Shown here in pieces: positions 1 to 8,385 of a stretch of DNA of 64,000 nucleotides. The stretch is taken from NCBI RefSeq assembly GCF_004124235.1, contig NZ_CP032487.1, forward strand, positions 3,162,001-3,226,000. Direction: 5' to 3'. This stretch comes from Yersinia hibernica (lineage in GTDB: Bacteria > Pseudomonadota > Gammaproteobacteria > Enterobacterales > Enterobacteriaceae). The first letter of the stretch is position 1. Every line of letters starts with the position of its first letter. Below the pieces are notes generated by a model. The model made no database searches. It was not told the DNA's origin and was given only the letters and a program-made list of their open reading frames with translations. The translations under genes were made by a program, and so were the position numbers.

Positions 1-118
1 CAACCACTGCTCAGCACCGCCCAGCGATAATCCCATTTTATAAATATGGTTATTGACAGGATAAAACCATAAATGTGAAAGCGAATGACCGCTTTCCACC
101 CGACAAAGGAGTGCTGCT

Positions 119-1540
119 GTGATAAGAAAATGGCTAATTGGCGGAGGAATACTGATAGTTGCAGGTTATCTTAGTGTCGCTGGGTATATTTACATAACAG
201 ATAACGCACGCAGCCACGCATTAATCAGCGAGGAAAAAAAATTAACTCACGTTACCACCCCCTCGGTGAGCAATATAAAAATACCCCATCAACAGATAAG
301 TGATCTGTTTTATCAAAAGGGCTGCGATTATTGTCACACTCGCAGTGCCTCATTGCCGTTTTATGCCGCCATTCCGGGTGTAAAACAACTCATGGATTAC
401 GATATTCAACAGGGTAGCCAATATTTCTCACTGGAGCCTACCTTATTAGCAATTAAAGAAAATCGCACGGTACCTGAAGCGGATTTAGCTAAAATCGAAT
501 CGGCTATTGTTCGCGAGCAAATGCCCCCACAACGCTTTGCTGCTTTGCACTGGTCTTCAGGTCTCAATGCTGAAGAAAGAAATCAAATTCTGGATTGGGT
601 TAAATCGCAACGAGCAGAATATTACCCTGCCAATAGCAGCAGTGATATGCAACAGCTAATATTGCAACCGCTACCAGATGCCTTACCCGTCGACAGTCAA
701 AAAGTCGCATTGGGTTCCCGTTTATTCCATGACCCACGTTTGTCCAGTGATAACACCGTTTCTTGCGCCAGCTGCCATTTACTCTCAAAAGGCGGGGTCG
801 ATAATCTGGCAACCTCAACCGGTGTTAATGGTCAGAAAGGGGGAATTAATGCGCCGACAGTATTCAATGCCGTGTTCAATGTGCATCAATTCTGGGATGG
901 TCGCGCCGCTGATTTACAGCAGCAGGCCGGAGGCCCCCCATTGAATCCGGTAGAAATGGCATCAACATCGTGGGATGACATCATTAATAAACTGCAACAG
1001 GATGCGCAGCTCACACAGGAATTCGTTCAAGTTTATCCGCAAGGCTATTCCGAGCACACCATCACTGATGCTATTGCCGAATTTGAGAAAACTCTGACCA
1101 CACCGAATAGTCCTTTTGACCGCTATTTGAAAGGTGATGCAAATGCCCTAACAGCCAGCCAAAAAAATGGCCTGGCATTATTCCAGCAAAATAAATGCGA
1201 TACCTGCCATGTCGGTAAAAATATTGGCGGGCAATCCTATGATCTGATGGGATTAAAAGGTCAGTATTTTGCTGATCGGCCAAAAGATCTGACCGCCGAT
1301 GACTATGGACGTTTTAATGTCACTAAAGATCCTCGCGATATGCACCGTTTTAAGACACCGGGTCTACGTAATGTGGCTCTGACGGCACCTTATTTTCACG
1401 ATGCTCAAGCCGAAGATTTAAATCAAGCGGTTGAAATGATGCTTAAATATCAGGTGGGCACCAGTCTGCCACCCCAAGATATTAAAGATATTGTTGCTTT
1501 CCTCGAAAGTTTGACTGGGGAATATATCCCACATCAATAA
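119..1540 (+). CDS. yhjA: Triheme cytochrome c peroxidase, YhjA/Ccp-like
   Basis: Reduces hydrogen peroxide to water with electrons from the quinol/cytochrome chain on the periplasmic side of the inner membrane. The 473 residues begin with a membrane anchor (about residues 5-26). An extra N-terminal heme site CDYCH (C69-H73) precedes the two sites typical of the di-heme peroxidase family, CASCH (C216-H220) and CDTCH (C360-H364). Three CxxCH motifs plus the anchor match E. coli YhjA rather than short soluble peroxidases. The start is GTG with AAAGGA about 8 bases upstream. It is monocistronic, with a weak hairpin after the stop. What is seen: the motifs. What is known: peroxidase activity of the family. 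Confidence 0.9.
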   Translation: MIRKWLIGGGILIVAGYLSVAGYIYITDNARSHALISEEKKLTHVTTPSVSNIKIPHQQISDLFYQKGCDYCHTRSASLPFYAAIPGVKQLMDYDIQQGSQYFSLEPTLLAIKENRTVPEADLAKIESAIVREQMPPQRFAALHWSSGLNAEERNQILDWVKSQRAEYYPANSSSDMQQLILQPLPDALPVDSQKVALGSRLFHDPRLSSDNTVSCASCHLLSKGGVDNLATSTGVNGQKGGINAPTVFNAVFNVHQFWDGRAADLQQQAGGPPLNPVEMASTSWDDIINKLQQDAQLTQEFVQVYPQGYSEHTITDAIAEFEKTLTTPNSPFDRYLKGDANALTASQKNGLALFQQNKCDTCHVGKNIGGQSYDLMGLKGQYFADRPKDLTADDYGRFNVTKDPRDMHRFKTPGLRNVALTAPYFHDAQAEDLNQAVEMMLKYQVGTSLPPQDIKDIVAFLESLTGEYIPHQ

Positions 1541-1801
1541 CAAGAAGTCATAGTAATAAATATCCGTGGCGTCATTCAGCTGCGGATATTCCTCTTGATA
1601 ACACCATATCCTCATTACGCCCATTCAACATTAACTGACGAAGTTAGTCCTAGCCAATTTATGATAGATAGGAATTTTCTTGTAACTAACTGGTAAAAAA
1701 TGAGTTTCCGATAAAAGACATTGCCAAAAAATAAGACCTCGAGCTATTCTCATCCTTACTTATAACAAAATGTAACAAAGATCACCCAAGGGAAATTAAG
1801 T

Positions 1802-2965
1802 ATGGATCGTCGTACACTTTTAAAGTCATCAGGTTTATTACTGGGAGGATTAACGTTAGGTAGCTTTATTCCTAGCGCTCAGGCAAAAAGCACTAAAATA
1901 GCCCCAAAAATACTGATCCCCAGTGAGCAGCACCCGCTATTACTTAATTTTAATGAAAACTCGTTGGGAATGTCGCCTAATGCACATCAGGCGATTATTG
2001 ATAGCCTGCCTACGGCATTCCGTTATCCAGATGCGGCCCGCGAAAAATTGATTACCAACATAGCGACAGAATACCAGCTCCAAAATGAAAATGTCTCTTT
2101 GGGTAATGGCTCTTCAGAGACTATTCAGGCAGTAATTCAGGCAATTATTCGTCAGGCTGAACAAGATAAAACCCCCATTCAGCTAGTCGTTCCAGACCCA
2201 ACATTTAACTATGCCGAGCTCTATGCCAAACCTTTTGGTATCCCGATCGAGAAAGTTGTTTTAACCCAAGAAATGGCATTTAACCTACCAGCAATGCAAA
2301 AGAAAGTTGCTGATTTCAATGGCCGTTCGATAGTTTATCTGTGCAACCCTAATAACCCGACAGCCACCATCACACCATCGAATCTTATTGATGATTGGGT
2401 TAAAAATGCCACGCCGGAAACACTATTTATTATTGACGAGGCTTATGCCGAGTTTGTCAGTGATCCTGCTTTTCGCAGTGCCATTGCATTAGTGCAAGCA
2501 GGCCACAAAAATGTATTGGTGACCCGAACATTCTCGAAAATATTCGCGCTGGCGGGCCTAAGAATCGGATACGGTATTGCGCATCCACAATTGATTGCGG
2601 CAGTAGAAAACTTTGTCTCATTGGATAATACCAATACCGCAGGAGCCGCAGCGGCATTGGCCTCATTGCAGGATAAATCTTTTGTGCAACAAAGCCGCCA
2701 GTCGGCTGATCAGGCACGCCGTATAGTGACTCAGGCACTGGATCAATTAAAATTGGCTTATCTTCCCTCTCAGGCAAATTTTATATTCCACCAAGTTCCC
2801 GGGGATGTAAAAACCTATCAAAAACGCATGAAAGAATATCATGTATTTGTCGGGCGTGAATTTCCCCCGGCGGTTGGTTGGAATCGTCTTACCTTAGGAA
2901 CACCAGAAGAAATGATGTCTTTCGTCACTGTGCTGAAAACGTTCCGCGCTAACGGTTGGGTATAA
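1802..2965 (+). CDS. Tat-exported PLP-dependent aminotransferase (HisC-like, class I/II)
   Basis: A 387-residue fold-type I aminotransferase. The N-terminus DRRTLLK followed by a hydrophobic stretch and an Ala-x-Ala site (SAQA, near residue 28) is a twin-arginine signal, so the folded PLP enzyme should act in the periplasm. PLP-fold hallmarks are visible: the NPNNPT segment (near 185), the IIDEAY Asp (near 213) and the lysine motif TFSKIFALAGLR (near 245). It is similar to histidinol-phosphate and aromatic aminotransferases. The next gene, 93 bases on, is a pheC-like dehydratase, so the likely substrate is phenylpyruvate or prephenate (inference). A 7-bp hairpin lies between the two genes. 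Confidence 0.85.
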   Translation: MDRRTLLKSSGLLLGGLTLGSFIPSAQAKSTKIAPKILIPSEQHPLLLNFNENSLGMSPNAHQAIIDSLPTAFRYPDAAREKLITNIATEYQLQNENVSLGNGSSETIQAVIQAIIRQAEQDKTPIQLVVPDPTFNYAELYAKPFGIPIEKVVLTQEMAFNLPAMQKKVADFNGRSIVYLCNPNNPTATITPSNLIDDWVKNATPETLFIIDEAYAEFVSDPAFRSAIALVQAGHKNVLVTRTFSKIFALAGLRIGYGIAHPQLIAAVENFVSLDNTNTAGAAAALASLQDKSFVQQSRQSADQARRIVTQALDQLKLAYLPSQANFIFHQVPGDVKTYQKRMKEYHVFVGREFPPAVGWNRLTLGTPEEMMSFVTVLKTFRANGWV

Positions 2966-2996
2966 CAACCATTATCTCGTGTCATCAACTGATAAA

Positions 2997-3016
2997 GGGG
3001 AGGCTATTTCCTCCCC
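2997..3016 (+). terminator. GC-rich hairpin between aminotransferase and pheC-like gene
   Basis: A perfect 7-bp stem (GGGGAGG / CCTCCCC) with a 6-base loop sits in the 93-base gap between the two genes. No T-run follows, so it may be a weak attenuator or an mRNA-stabilising processing hairpin rather than a full terminator. Confidence 0.45.
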
Positions 3017-3058
3017 AATCATCCTACGAACACTTTTATAAAAATAATAGGGATAAAA

Positions 3059-3823
3059 ATGAATAAATTATCTTTGGGCATAATGGTCGTGGCATTAATC
3101 AGCAGTCAACCCGTGTTGGCAAAAAGTTGGCAAGAAATTAAACAAAGCGGGGAATTACGTATTGGTGTACCGGGTGACTATGCACCTTTAGCCTTTCACG
3201 ATAAACAGGGGCAACTGGTCGGCTACGATATTGACATGGCAAAATCCCTAGGTGAAAGCCTAAAGCTAAAAGTCAATTTTGTACCCAGTAGTTGGCCAAC
3301 GCTATCTGATGACTTAGCGGCAGACAAATTTGATATTGCCATGGGCGGTGTCACTGAAACGCCTGCGCGTGCAGCACAATTCGCATTATCCAGCCCAGTG
3401 GTTAAGAATGGCAAAATTGCGTTAGCCAATTGTCAGCAATCCAAAAAATTCCCCACGTTAGAATCTATTGACCGCGCAACAGTGAAAGTTATTGTCAATC
3501 CGGGAGGGACTAACCAATCTTTTGTCGATACTAATATTAAGAAAGCACAAGTTATCCGCACTAAAGATAACGTGGCTAATTTGCAGGGGGTCCGAGATCA
3601 AAGTGCAGATATTATGTTCACTGACTTAATTGAAGGGGATTATTACCAAAACAAAGAACCGGGCGTATTTTGCGTCGCAACGACTGGAATATTACCCGGC
3701 ACAGGCAGCTATAAAGTGTATATGATGGCGCAAGATAATCAGCCTTTACTCAGTGAAGTAAACCAGTGGCTAAATGGCGAAACAAAATCCACATTAGCCC
3801 ATAAATGGCATATTTCTGAATAA
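3059..3823 (+). CDS. pheC: Periplasmic cyclohexadienyl dehydratase, PheC-like
   Basis: Converts prephenate to phenylpyruvate or arogenate to phenylalanine, on a solute-binding-protein fold. The 254 residues start with a signal peptide (cleavage after VLA-K, about residue 21). The segments SSWPTL (near 80), DIAMGGV (near 96), IVNPGGTN (near 145) and DIMFTD (near 186) match, from memory, the Pseudomonas aeruginosa PheC sequence much better than amino-acid ABC-transporter binding proteins. No permease or ATPase genes are adjacent, which also argues against a transport role. It follows a Tat-exported aminotransferase, which would complete phenylalanine synthesis outside the cytoplasm. Confidence 0.8.
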   Translation: MNKLSLGIMVVALISSQPVLAKSWQEIKQSGELRIGVPGDYAPLAFHDKQGQLVGYDIDMAKSLGESLKLKVNFVPSSWPTLSDDLAADKFDIAMGGVTETPARAAQFALSSPVVKNGKIALANCQQSKKFPTLESIDRATVKVIVNPGGTNQSFVDTNIKKAQVIRTKDNVANLQGVRDQSADIMFTDLIEGDYYQNKEPGVFCVATTGILPGTGSYKVYMMAQDNQPLLSEVNQWLNGETKSTLAHKWHISE

Positions 3824-3835
3824 GTTATTTCTGTA

Positions 3836-3856
3836 TGCCAGCTCACTGGGCTGGCA
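3836..3856. terminator. Hairpin between convergent pheC-like and ketoreductase genes
   Basis: A 7-bp stem (TGCCAGC / GCTGGCA) with a 7-base loop lies just after the + strand dehydratase gene and beyond the end of the leftward peptide/lipid operon. There is no good T-run on either side, so it is a modest candidate for a bidirectional terminator. Confidence 0.35.
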
Positions 3857-3908
3857 ATTATGTGTCTGCGCAATGTGATTGCCCTCCATGGCAATGCTCA
3901 TCACGATA

Positions 3909-4643
3909 TTAAGCCGTTAATCCGCCATCTAACACCAAGGTTTGGCCGGTCATATAGCGGCTGTCATTGCCTATCATAAAGGCGCTGACACGAGCAACTT
4001 CTTGTGCATTACCCAAACGTCGTAATGGGATCTGTTTACGTAATCCTTTTAAGGCATCCGCAGGCATGTCGCGTGTCATATCACTGTCAATTATCCCTGG
4101 AAGCAAACAATTCACCCGAATATTAAAGCGCCCCATCTCAAGTGCCAGCGAACGACCAAGACCCAGCATTGCCGCTTTACTCGCGCCATACGCGCTTTGT
4201 CCAATATTGCCTTTGATGGCGGTCACTGAAGACATCAACAAAATTGCCCCCTCGCCCTGCATCATCATTGGTGGCAATAGATGTTTATTCCAGTAAAAAA
4301 TGGCATTGAGATTGGTATCCAGAACATTGCGCCAATTATCACCATTCTGTTGGATATGTAAGCTATCACCGGTAATGCCCGCGTTATGAATGACCGCGCC
4401 GGGCGGGCCATATTTTTCTAACAATTGTGGGGCTAGCGCATCAACTTCCGCTTCATTACTGCCGTCACAGCGATAACCAGTGACCCTACCGGCGAGCCCT
4501 TCACAGCCGTCGATGACATCACGGCTCTGTTGTTCACCATTGCGCCAGGTAAAAACAACATCCCACTCTTTGGCCAGCTCTTCGACCAATGCGCGGCCAA
4601 TGCCACGGCTTCCCCCTGTAATTAACACCCATTGCCTGCTCAT
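3909..4643 (-). CDS. 3-ketoacyl-ACP reductase (FabG-like SDR)
   Basis: Short-chain dehydrogenase of 244 residues that would reduce a beta-ketoacyl-ACP with NADPH. Visible are the nucleotide-binding TGGSRGIG (residues 9-16), HNAG (86-89), and the catalytic Ser (138/139), Tyr152 and Lys156 in the order S-x(n)-YxxxK. It is the last gene of the leftward peptide/lipid operon, four bases after the acyl carrier protein gene, so it should be the dedicated reductase of that fatty-acyl pathway rather than the housekeeping FabG. The substrate assignment is inference from the neighbours; the SDR fold is clear. Confidence 0.85.
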   Translation of the reverse strand: MSRQWVLITGGSRGIGRALVEELAKEWDVVFTWRNGEQQSRDVIDGCEGLAGRVTGYRCDGSNEAEVDALAPQLLEKYGPPGAVIHNAGITGDSLHIQQNGDNWRNVLDTNLNAIFYWNKHLLPPMMMQGEGAILLMSSVTAIKGNIGQSAYGASKAAMLGLGRSLALEMGRFNIRVNCLLPGIIDSDMTRDMPADALKGLRKQIPLRRLGNAQEVARVSAFMIGNDSRYMTGQTLVLDGGLTA

Positions 4644-4647
4644 AATA

Positions 4648-4896
4648 TTATTTCTTCTGCTCGGCCAACTTCTGGCAAAGTTCGCCTAAAGTCATGTCTG
4701 GATTGTCCATAAACATCTCAGCATTTAGCGTCGCGCCAAATTCGCGTTTTGCCAGCACCATCAATTCAACATAATCGAGACTGTCGAGTTTTAATTGATG
4801 CAGGGGCATGGTTGGCGACAAAGCCGACATTTCTAAGTCTTTGGCGTCACACAACATTTCACATACGGTGTCATAAACGTGTTGATACTTTTCCAT
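4648..4896 (-). CDS. Acyl carrier protein
   Basis: An 82-residue carrier protein with the phosphopantetheine attachment motif LDSLDYVEL (Ser39) and the usual acidic helix II. The ATG at 4896 is chosen over an earlier in-frame start at 4932 because AAGGA lies 7 bases upstream and it avoids overlap with the dehydratase gene, which stops at 4911. Placed between dehydratase and ketoreductase genes, it should carry the growing acyl chain made by this operon. No phosphopantetheinyl transferase is encoded nearby, so a chromosomal one must activate it (inference). Confidence 0.88.
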   Translation of the reverse strand: MEKYQHVYDTVCEMLCDAKDLEMSALSPTMPLHQLKLDSLDYVELMVLAKREFGATLNAEMFMDNPDMTLGELCQKLAEQKK

Positions 4897-4910
4897 GGTC
4901 TTATCCTTTT

Positions 4911-5723
4911 TTAATGCGCGGCTGACGGCCACGTTTTCAATGTTACCGCGGTGGTAATTAATGGCCCTAAATCTGAACGGGCTGCAATAGCCGCACGCAA
5001 GACCCAGCCATCATCAGGGTTGCCGACGATAAGTGTCGGCTCGATGGCGTAGTGCAGTGCACTGCGGACAAATATATTCGGGTTATTAATGCGCAGTAAA
5101 TCCGCACTAAAATGCACATCATGATGAGTCTGGATAACCGGCACAGACTTGAAAACATCAATCAAGGTCTCGGCTTCAATCCCCGGTAATACCTGTTTGG
5201 CGGTCGCCAATGTTTGTGGCGCGGCGACCAGCAATTTAAACAGCAGCGCATCAAAAAAACCCCAACACTCAGCAGGTTGCGATGCATCGCCCGAGAATTG
5301 CTGACTCAATTGAAAAACATCGTCCGCCGCCAAGCAAACCCAGGGTTGCTGGTCGGCCTGCACCAATGCTGGCGCACTGCGCAGCTTGCCGGTAAAACAA
5401 CTTTCACCACTGCCAATATCAATCAAATTACCACTCGCCTGCCCGGCGGCTTCACCGACTTGCAATTGATACGAGGTATGGCACTGTACGGGCTGGCGTA
5501 ATCTGGCATTAAAACGCAGAAATTCCACTGGCGGTAAGAGCGGTAATAACGCGGCGCTAAGCTGATATTTAATATCCAGCATCGCGCGCATCCCGTGGAC
5601 GGTGAGTTGTTGCAGCCCCAGGCGCTGTGCATGTTGCAGATCAAAATGGATCGGATTGTAGTCACCGGAAAACTCAGCCCAACGTTCAGCATCACTGAGG
5701 TTGTAGTTGTAGTTAAAGGTCAT
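4911..5723 (-). CDS. MaoC-type (hot-dog) 3-hydroxyacyl-ACP dehydratase
   Basis: About 270 residues from the ATG at 5723; an in-frame TTG at 5729 is less likely. The N-terminal half has the MaoC hydratase-2 signature SGDYNPIHFD with catalytic Asp21 and His26, then VHGM (near 42). The family dehydrates 3-hydroxyacyl thioesters or hydrates enoyl ones. The protein is about twice the length of one hot-dog domain; its C-terminal half has no motif I recognise and may be a degenerate second hot-dog. It starts 2 bases after the ketosynthase stop, so the two are translationally linked. The dehydratase direction is inferred from the elongation-cycle context. Confidence 0.8.
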   Translation of the reverse strand: MTFNYNYNLSDAERWAEFSGDYNPIHFDLQHAQRLGLQQLTVHGMRAMLDIKYQLSAALLPLLPPVEFLRFNARLRQPVQCHTSYQLQVGEAAGQASGNLIDIGSGESCFTGKLRSAPALVQADQQPWVCLAADDVFQLSQQFSGDASQPAECWGFFDALLFKLLVAAPQTLATAKQVLPGIEAETLIDVFKSVPVIQTHHDVHFSADLLRINNPNIFVRSALHYAIEPTLIVGNPDDGWVLRAAIAARSDLGPLITTAVTLKTWPSAAH

Positions 5724-5725
5724 AT

Positions 5726-6976
5726 TCAAGCCAGCCCAATAACCAATGCGGCATTGGCCCCACCAAACCCGAAGCTCAGGTTTAGCGTATTGCGCAAGGC
5801 TTTTGGCCGATGCCCCTCACTGATGTAATCAAGATCACACTGCGGATCCGCATTTTTCAGATTACAGGTGGCTGGCATCAACTGATGTTGCAAAGCTTGC
5901 AGACAAATAATGGATTCGAAGCTGCCCGCGGCTGCAATCAAATGGCCAGAATAGGATTTGGTGCTGGACAGTGGCGTAGTATAAGCCGCTGCACCAAAAG
6001 CCTGTTTAATCGCTTGAGTTTCATTCAGATCATTAAGCTGAGTCGAGGTGCCGTGCAAATTCACGTAATCAATCTCATCGGCATTCAAACCCGCTTGCTG
6101 CAAGGCATGCTGAATAGTTTTTACCCGAGCCACTTTGTCTTCCGCCGGTGCGGTGAAATCAAATGCATCGGAATAGTTACCGTAACCTTTAATTTCGCCC
6201 AAAATATTGGCACCACGGGCTATCGCCCCGTCGCGCTCTTCCAAGCACAACACCGCCGCGCCTTCGGACAAGACAAAACCATTGCGATCCAAACTAAATG
6301 GGCAACTGGCTTTGCTGGCATCGTCTTGTTCGCGCGCCAATGCACCTAAAATATCGATATTCCATACCGCCGCATCACTGCGTAGCGATTCCCCCGCCCC
6401 CGCCAACATCATGGAGGCTCGCCCACTGCGAATGATTTCAAATGCATCGCCAATGGCAATCGTGCCCGTCGCACAGGCGGCAATGGGAGAGTTCTGATAG
6501 CCACGTAGCCCCCAGTACAAACTGCATGCAGCAGTACCGGCATTCGGCATCGACAAGAAACAGCCGAACGGTGTGCCCAGCCCGGTTTCCAGATAACCTT
6601 CATAGTTATCATGAGTTTCGTCTTGACCGGCCCAGCCGCTGCCAATGATGGTGCCGCAATCAAGCAAATCGTAATAATCCGCCGGGGACTTCTCAGCGAA
6701 TGCCATCGCCATTGCTTCGCGGGCGGCAGCCAGTGCCAGCCGGGCATAGCGCGGCAGGCGGCGGCGGATAGCGGCAGGAACTGACTTCAGATTAGGTTCA
6801 GCATCCAGCAGGCCAAAAAAGCGCGATTTGATCCCCTGCTCAGATTTATCGTAAAAACGATAACCCAATTTGTAATCCATAATGGCGGCCCAGCTTTGTT
6901 CCGCAGTCATGCCCATCGGAGTCACACTGCCGTAACCGGTGACAACCACCCGGCGCTGTTTAACTGTATTCGTCAT
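5726..6976 (-). CDS. Beta-ketoacyl-ACP synthase (FabF/KAS II-like)
   Basis: A 416-residue condensing enzyme with the complete Cys-His-His triad: C168 (AACATGT), H307 (NLHGTS) and H344 (YSGHLI). It would condense malonyl-ACP with an acyl-ACP. It overlaps the upstream outer-membrane-factor gene by 4 bases (ATGA) and runs directly into the dehydratase gene. Clustering with its own ACP, dehydratase and reductase and with export genes marks it as a specialised copy, not the housekeeping FabF, which normally sits beside acpP. Chain-length specificity cannot be read from the sequence. Confidence 0.9.
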   Translation of the reverse strand: MTNTVKQRRVVVTGYGSVTPMGMTAEQSWAAIMDYKLGYRFYDKSEQGIKSRFFGLLDAEPNLKSVPAAIRRRLPRYARLALAAAREAMAMAFAEKSPADYYDLLDCGTIIGSGWAGQDETHDNYEGYLETGLGTPFGCFLSMPNAGTAACSLYWGLRGYQNSPIAACATGTIAIGDAFEIIRSGRASMMLAGAGESLRSDAAVWNIDILGALAREQDDASKASCPFSLDRNGFVLSEGAAVLCLEERDGAIARGANILGEIKGYGNYSDAFDFTAPAEDKVARVKTIQHALQQAGLNADEIDYVNLHGTSTQLNDLNETQAIKQAFGAAAYTTPLSSTKSYSGHLIAAAGSFESIICLQALQHQLMPATCNLKNADPQCDLDYISEGHRPKALRNTLNLSFGFGGANAALVIGLA

Positions 6977-8385
6977 GATTTAATTCCTTTACTGTCCCTG
7001 CTGTTATCAACACCGCCACCTAGTGCTAACCATAACTTCATGGTGGCATTCAGATAGTTATATTGAAGTTCAAGCAAACTGGTTTCACTGGTCAGCAGGG
7101 CATCCTGCGCATCCAGTAAGGTCTGAAATGAAACGGCACCTGCTTGATATTGGCTGTTCGTCAGGCTGAGTCGACGTTGACTCAGTTGCAGGTTCTGCCA
7201 CTGATTTTGTTTTTGTTGCTGATAACTCAACCGCGCCGTCATGGCGTCATCGACATCCTTAAGCGCGCTGTAAACTTTGCTGCGAAAATCTACCGCCGCC
7301 AATTTCACATCCAGCTTTGACTGCTCGATGGTGAGCTGCACCGTGTTCCACTGTAAGAAAGGCAAGGCGCTGTTAACACTGAGTGTTCTGCTCGGGTTGC
7401 TAAACCATTGGGAAAACACCGCGCTACCGGCATCCAACGTCGCGCCCAGCGAAAGTGTCGGGTAGAAATTCAGTTTCGCCACATCCGAACCGGCTAATGC
7501 CGCGCGCAAACGCCACTCGGCGGCCTGCACATCTGGGCGCTGAGCAATGATTTGTAATGGCACACTTTCCGCTATCGCCACTTGCTGCTGTAAATCCAGG
7601 GATTGGCGCTCGGCCTGACGATAATCGGGCGCGCGGTTAAACAGTAATGCCATGGCATTACGTGCAGCTTCGCGCTGTTGTTCGAGATTTTGATACTGAT
7701 TCTGGCGCTCCAGTAGGGTCTGTTGTGCTTGCAACAGTTCAATTTCACTGGCATCCCCTGCCGCCAATCGTGAGCGCACTATCTTGAGCGTATCTTGTGA
7801 GATAGCCAGTGCGGCCTGCTGGTAGCCCAACTGCTGATTGAATTTAGCAATCTGCCAATACAGGTCAGCGGTGGTGCCAATCAGTGACAGTGCGGTCTCC
7901 TGCCTATCTTGCTCGGTTGCATTGACCAACCAGGCAGATTGCTCACGGGCACGGGCCAGTTTGCCCCACAGATCCAACTCATAACTCAGCCCAAGCGAGG
8001 TGCTGTAGCTCTCTCGCGGCTGAGTATTTTCATGCAGCGAGCGCGTGTTACTGCCCGCGCCGGTCAAGGTGACATCCGGAGTCAAGTTGGTATTGGTCAA
8101 CCCCGCCGTCAAACGCGCCTGCTGTAACTTCAAGCCCGCGGCCGCCAAATCGTTATTGCTCACTAACATGCTACTGATGCTGGCTGACAATTGCGGGTCA
8201 TCGAAATTCTCCCACCAGTGCACACTGTGATGCAGGTATCCACCGCCCGTATCTTTAACCCGCCATTCATCGGGAACTGATAGCATGGGCCGCTGATATT
8301 CACTTTTCAGTAATGAACCACAACCCGCAATCACTAGGCTGCTCAATACTAAGGCGATAATCCTGATGTTGATTAATTTCCTCAT
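6973..8385 (-). CDS. TolC-like outer-membrane efflux factor (NodT-type lipoprotein)
   Basis: Outer-membrane channel partner for the MacAB pump encoded just upstream. From the ATG at 8385 (470 residues) it begins with a lipoprotein signal, lipobox VIAGC with Cys22. The open frame extends further upstream, but that stretch only overlaps macB. Two OEP repeats of long alpha-helices follow, with heptad-like Gln/Leu/Ala-rich segments and the typical YQAGAVSFQTLLDAQ near the end. The start overlaps the macB stop by 4 bases (ATGA), and its own stop overlaps the ketosynthase start, so it is tightly coupled in the operon. Confidence 0.88.
   Translation of the reverse strand: MRKLINIRIIALVLSSLVIAGCGSLLKSEYQRPMLSVPDEWRVKDTGGGYLHHSVHWWENFDDPQLSASISSMLVSNNDLAAAGLKLQQARLTAGLTNTNLTPDVTLTGAGSNTRSLHENTQPRESYSTSLGLSYELDLWGKLARAREQSAWLVNATEQDRQETALSLIGTTADLYWQIAKFNQQLGYQQAALAISQDTLKIVRSRLAAGDASEIELLQAQQTLLERQNQYQNLEQQREAARNAMALLFNRAPDYRQAERQSLDLQQQVAIAESVPLQIIAQRPDVQAAEWRLRAALAGSDVAKLNFYPTLSLGATLDAGSAVFSQWFSNPSRTLSVNSALPFLQWNTVQLTIEQSKLDVKLAAVDFRSKVYSALKDVDDAMTARLSYQQQKQNQWQNLQLSQRRLSLTNSQYQAGAVSFQTLLDAQDALLTSETSLLELQYNYLNATMKLWLALGGGVDNSRDSKGIKS

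Noticed and set aside
1559..1590. 8-bp inverted repeat after the peroxidase gene as a terminator
   Set aside because: The stem is AT-rich with a 16-base loop and no T-run; too weak to list as a feature.
3059..3823. Amino-acid ABC transporter binding protein
   Set aside because: No transporter genes adjoin, and the sequence follows PheC block by block (SSWPTL, IVNPGGTN).
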